From CAVSRC01 sp963781775 (GTDB taxonomy: Bacteria; Pseudomonadota; Alphaproteobacteria; Rhizobiales; Kaistiaceae), in contig CAWAHE010000028.1 of NCBI GenBank assembly GCA_963781775.1, positions 124,001 through 188,000 on the forward strand: 64,000 bases of DNA, read 5' to 3'. The notes below the pieces were generated by a model, which saw only the letters and a program-made list of their open reading frames with translations, was not told where the DNA came from and did no database searches. Shown here in pieces: positions 60,943 to 64,000 of the stretch (positions within the stretch are counted from its first letter, which is position 1; each line of letters begins with the position of its first letter). Both the position numbers and the translations under genes were made by a program.

Positions 60943-61836
60943 TCAGCCGGCCGCGCGGGCAATCTCGCCGTAGAGCCGCGACAGCGTCTCAGAGATGAAC
61001 GCGCCGGTCTTCTCGACGCCGCCGAACGGGAAGAAGTGCAGGCCGACGGCCCCTGCTCCTTCCGACGCCAGCCCTAATCCGAGGTCATGCAGGATATCGT
61101 CCGGGCGAGCGTCCGCGATCAACCGGCCGACCATGTTGGTGCGCAGGCGCAGTGTACGGAGCGAATTGCCGATGCCGCAGCGAACCGCGAACTTGATCAG
61201 CGCAGCAAGCGATGCCGGCCCGGCGACGCCGATCCTGACCGGGCCGGTCATACCCGCGGCGCGCTGGCGGGCGAGCCAGGCAAGGATCGGCTGAGCCTCG
61301 AAGGCAAACTGCGTGACGATGAAGAAATCGAGGCCGGCCCTCGCCGCATAGTCGCGTTTGTCGTTGAGCGCTGCGTCGAGCACCGCAGTGGCGACCAGCG
61401 GATGACCTTCCGGGTGACCGGCAACGCCGATGCCGGCAATGCCGGCGGCCTCGAATAGCCCGGTGGCGAGCAGGTCGAGGCTCGACGTGAACGGACCGGC
61501 GGGCTTCGCCCTGTCGCCGGCGACAACCAGAATTCGGCCGACGCCCGCTTCTCCGACCACACGCTGGAGGAAGTCGGCGAGCATCGCGCGATCGGCGATG
61601 CTGCGCGCCGAGACATGCGGCACCGGCACGAAGCCGGTGCGGCGCAGACGCGCCGCGGTGTCGGCCACGATGCGATGGTCGCCGTTCGGCAAGAAGTTGA
61701 CGAAGACCTCGGTGCCCGGATCGAACTGATCGTGCAAAGCCGCGATGGCGTGCGGCCGGCCAGGCGCAATCTCGATGGAGGCATGGCCGAGCAGATCGAC
61801 GAGCAACGGCGCGAAGGGAGACCCGGCGATCGCCAT
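60943..61836 (-). CDS. Methylenetetrahydrofolate reductase family protein
   Basis: 297-residue TIM-barrel flavoprotein of the MTHFR family (FVNFLPNGDHRIVADTAARL, GFVPVPHVSAR, and ILVVAGDRAKPAGPF), ending GVEKTG. It reduces or oxidises methylene-tetrahydrofolate. The start at 61836 is required because the long upstream frame runs through the methyltransferase gene in another frame. 11 bp after the HTH-methyltransferase gene and probably co-transcribed; this suggests a C1 or demethylation role rather than housekeeping metF. Confidence 0.9.
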   Translation of the reverse strand: MAIAGSPFAPLLVDLLGHASIEIAPGRPHAIAALHDQFDPGTEVFVNFLPNGDHRIVADTAARLRRTGFVPVPHVSARSIADRAMLADFLQRVVGEAGVGRILVVAGDRAKPAGPFTSSLDLLATGLFEAAGIAGIGVAGHPEGHPLVATAVLDAALNDKRDYAARAGLDFFIVTQFAFEAQPILAWLARQRAAGMTGPVRIGVAGPASLAALIKFAVRCGIGNSLRTLRLRTNMVGRLIADARPDDILHDLGLGLASEGAGAVGLHFFPFGGVEKTGAFISETLSRLYGEIARAAG

Positions 61837-61847
61837 CGTCGCGCCCG

Positions 61848-63245
61848 TCAGTCGCGCCGGCGCGAGATGACGAAGGATTCGTCGAGGAACCACAGCCCGC
61901 CGTGGCGATGCAGCACCCCGGACGTCGCCTCGATATAGGCGCCCGACTTGACCACTTCCTCCAGCCGCTCGTCCGGGATCTGGGCGACGTAGATCGCCGC
62001 GTTCCACGCCGCGAACAGCGTCGAGGTGCCGATCGGCCCGTTCACTTCGTTCGGCAGCGTGTGCATCTCGTAGCGGAAGATCGAACGGGCATCGGAATAG
62101 GCGTTGAAGTTGAAGTCGTGGCGGGCATTGCCGAGTTCGTGTTTGACCGCGTCGAGGACGGCGTGCCGCCCGCTCTGGAACGGATCCTCGTCCGGCCAGA
62201 TGCGATTGATGATCTCCATGCCGGGATCGTGGCCGTGCGAATGGATGGCGATCAGCCGGCCGCCGGGACCGAGCGCGCGCGTCAGTGGCGCGATCACCCT
62301 TCGCGCCTTGAACTCCGCGGGAACGCGCGCGCGATAAGGCTGCGAAGCGATGACGAGGTCGTAGTCGGCCTCGGCGCGGCCGAGGCGCGGTATGATCGAA
62401 TCGAGCAGAAAGCGGTGGTCCTGGCGATAGAGCACCAGCACCACCGGCTTCTCGTAGATCGGGTTGCCGGTCTTCTCGCTGGCGGTCGCCTTCCAGTTGC
62501 GCGCCAGGAACGGCTGCAGGTCGGCGATCTGCTCCTCGAAATGGTGCGACGAGGTGCCGTTCAGCGCGACCTCGTGCCAGACCATGCTGGCGGCCATGCC
62601 GGGCGAAGACACGCGCAGCCACGGCGCCTCCGAATAGAACATGTTGGTGAGCACCACGACCGTCGCGGGATGCTCGCAGAAGCGGTCGGGCAGCTTGTCG
62701 AGGGTCAGGCGAATGTCCTCGAGGCTGATCTCCTTGCCGACGACATGGAACGGCATGGTCGGAAACCGCGCATGCATGGCGCGCATCACCCGCGCCAACA
62801 CCGTGCCGTCGCCGACGCCGGCATCGAACAGGCGGAAGGCAGGCGGTCGCGGCCGCACGTTGGCCAGTTCCTCGCCAACGCGGTTGGCGACCACCTGCTT
62901 CTCGCCGCAAGTGGTGACGAACAGCAGGTATTTCTGGCGATTGTCGAAGAAGCGGAAGTTGCGGCGCTGATCCTGCATGCCGGGCGACGGCAGGATCGAC
63001 CCGTTGAGCTGGTTCGCGGTCAGCCGGCCGCGCACGACCGAGCGGCGACCGCCGCCGGGTTCGGCGGGATGGGACGCCACATAGGCACGCACCCGCTCGA
63101 GCGTGCGCGCCGTGATGCGACCGCCGTCGCGCAGGCGTGCGATCAGTTTGCCGTCGTTGACGGCGAGTCGCCCGAAGGTCGATTCCGCGAGCCCGGCCTC
63201 GCGGCAGTATTCACCGACCTCACGCAGCAGGTCGCTGGCTTCCAT
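61848..63245 (-). CDS. HTH-containing class I methyltransferase
   Basis: 465 residues. Residues 10-60 look like a small helix-turn-helix (ESTFGRLAVNDGKLIARL, then RTLERVRAYV). After a linker, a SAM-type fold begins with FRLFDAGVGDGTVLARVMRAMH (motif I), VVGKEISLEDIRL (motif II region), and a long C-terminal domain with DYDLVIASQPYRARVP and GGRLIAIHSHGHDPGMEI. The ATG at 63245 has GGGAGG at six-base spacing. Upstream partner of the MTHFR-like gene. Might methylate a small molecule or a protein; function unknown. Confidence 0.8.
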   Translation of the reverse strand: MEASDLLREVGEYCREAGLAESTFGRLAVNDGKLIARLRDGGRITARTLERVRAYVASHPAEPGGGRRSVVRGRLTANQLNGSILPSPGMQDQRRNFRFFDNRQKYLLFVTTCGEKQVVANRVGEELANVRPRPPAFRLFDAGVGDGTVLARVMRAMHARFPTMPFHVVGKEISLEDIRLTLDKLPDRFCEHPATVVVLTNMFYSEAPWLRVSSPGMAASMVWHEVALNGTSSHHFEEQIADLQPFLARNWKATASEKTGNPIYEKPVVLVLYRQDHRFLLDSIIPRLGRAEADYDLVIASQPYRARVPAEFKARRVIAPLTRALGPGGRLIAIHSHGHDPGMEIINRIWPDEDPFQSGRHAVLDAVKHELGNARHDFNFNAYSDARSIFRYEMHTLPNEVNGPIGTSTLFAAWNAAIYVAQIPDERLEEVVKSGAYIEATSGVLHRHGGLWFLDESFVISRRRD

Positions 63246-63545
63246 CGACATCCTCCCGGCTATCCGATTTAGACCGGGTGGCAGCTTCGTCAACCACAAT
63301 CCAGCCCACGTGGCGGGTGGGCGAAAAGTGGGAAATGGCACTATTCAGCCAGTTTTAGTGCGTCTCTCGGGGCCGATGCGGCCGAGACCTACCGTTTCGC
63401 CCACGCGCCATCGCCCGTGGCGCGCAACCGATCCGTCACCTGCCCCTTACGCACACGTGACATGACAGTGAGCCGCCCGGTACCGTAAAGCCTTGGCAGA
63501 CGAGGGGTCGTCCCGACCGTACCAGCGAAACGAAGGAGCCTGGGT
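63246..63545. other. 300-bp intergenic region before msrQ
   Basis: Divergent spacer between the HTH-methyltransferase and msrQ. It must hold both promoters. I see AT-richer stretches near 63330-63360 but no convincing operator, tRNA or repeat, and no msrP, which often precedes msrQ. Confidence 0.6.
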
Positions 63546-64000
63546 TTGGCGCAGAAGAGATCCATTGCTTCGCGGATGCCGTGGAACGATCGGGCCGGCC
63601 GTTTCTCGGTTCTGAAGACGACGACGCTGGTCCTCGTCACCCTGCCCGCGTGGTGGCTGCTCTACCGCACGCTGTTCCTGGGCCTCGGCCCGCGCCCGAT
63701 CACCGAGGCGATCCACCGCGTCGGCGACTGGACGGTCTACCTGCTGCTGATCACGCTGGCGGTAACACCGGCGCGCCGCCTGTTCGACTGGAACAAGCTC
63801 ATTCTCATTCGCCGCATTCTCGGCTTGTCGGCACTCGCCTACATCCTCGTCCACTTCACGCTCTACGTCACCGACTCGAATTTCGACCTGAACTTCGTGT
63901 GGCGCGAGATCGTCTTCCGCGTCTATCTGACCATCGGCTTCACGGCGATCCTCGGCCTGATCGCGCTCGCCGCCACATCCACCGACGGCATCATCAAGCG
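63546..64000 (+). CDS. msrQ: MsrQ, heme-binding subunit of periplasmic Met-sulfoxide reductase (partial)
   Basis: The 151 visible codons match MsrQ (YedZ), an inner-membrane b-type cytochrome that feeds electrons to MsrP to repair oxidised methionines in periplasmic proteins. Helices are visible at LVLVTLPAWWLLY, TVYLLLITLAVTPARRLF and later, with conserved His in ITEAIHRVGDW and LAYILVHFTLYV. TTG start at 63546 with AAGGAG seven bases ahead; an ATG at 63576 is an alternative. The gene runs off the window end. No msrP is upstream, so it may follow downstream or lie elsewhere. Confidence 0.92.
   Translation, partial: MAQKRSIASRMPWNDRAGRFSVLKTTTLVLVTLPAWWLLYRTLFLGLGPRPITEAIHRVGDWTVYLLLITLAVTPARRLFDWNKLILIRRILGLSALAYILVHFTLYVTDSNFDLNFVWREIVFRVYLTIGFTAILGLIALAATSTDGIIK

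Noticed and set aside
61837..62910. Long N-terminal extension of the MTHFR-like gene
   Set aside because: It lies in a wrong frame of the HTH-methyltransferase gene and has no homology; the family N-terminus begins at 61836.
1..64000. CRISPR arrays, tRNA, rRNA, transposases or prophage genes
   Set aside because: No regularly spaced repeats, cloverleaf-like sequences or recombinase motifs were seen on either strand; a dedicated scan would be needed to exclude small RNAs.

Overview
The window is a GC-rich (clearly above 60% G+C), densely packed piece of an alphaproteobacterial chromosome, most likely a member of the Hyphomicrobiales (Rhizobiales). This rests on the petABC (fbc) operon with separate cytochrome b and c1 genes, the MoxR/DUF58/DUF4159/amidotransferase-like cluster divergent from a CoA pyrophosphatase/DUF6111/CCA-enzyme cluster, the TAXI-TRAP operon and general codon use. 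No rRNA, tRNA, CRISPR array, transposase or prophage was seen. I cannot name the genus. Because of the GC content, very long antisense open frames overlie many real genes and were left out.

Layout: 0-9 kb holds rplY-pth, a TAXI-type TRAP transporter operon, ychF, an MFS permease, a GlcG/HbpS-like protein and two overlapping MaoC genes. 9-19 kb holds an unrecognised membrane protein, a periplasmic HAD phosphatase, an acyl carrier protein with a Tat-like leader, GST-apt, two sulfotransferases (one flanked by an exact 141-bp repeat), an HAD hydrolase and petABC. 19-31 kb holds an rRNA-type methyltransferase with a probable ATT start, three tandem ABC exporters, trmL, a MerR-ATPase fusion, a phosphoesterase/CNBD pair, and a divergent enolase-superfamily/formate dehydrogenase pair.

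31-34 kb carries the most unusual gene: a single 903-residue protein with TIR, nSTAND NTPase, one membrane segment, and a caspase-like domain whose two halves are in reversed order and whose catalytic His and Cys are both Asn. 34-48 kb holds hemF, a DM13 protein, a membrane fatty-acid/sterol hydroxylase family protein, the CCA enzyme, DUF6111, a frameshifted CoA pyrophosphatase, the MoxR cluster, infA and rhlE.

48-64 kb holds GNAT, NUDIX, phosphoesterase and YbaK genes. An ECF sigma factor with a SnoaL-like tail is divergent from a YCII gene, and both are preceded by matching ECF41-type promoter sequences. A six-gene operon follows (amidohydrolase, amine permease, glutamine-synthetase-like ligase, aldehyde and alcohol dehydrogenases, sugar kinase) under a divergent RpiR regulator; it fits gamma-glutamylation-based breakdown of ethanolamine or a similar amino alcohol. 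The window ends with an MTHFR/HTH-methyltransferase pair and the start of msrQ.
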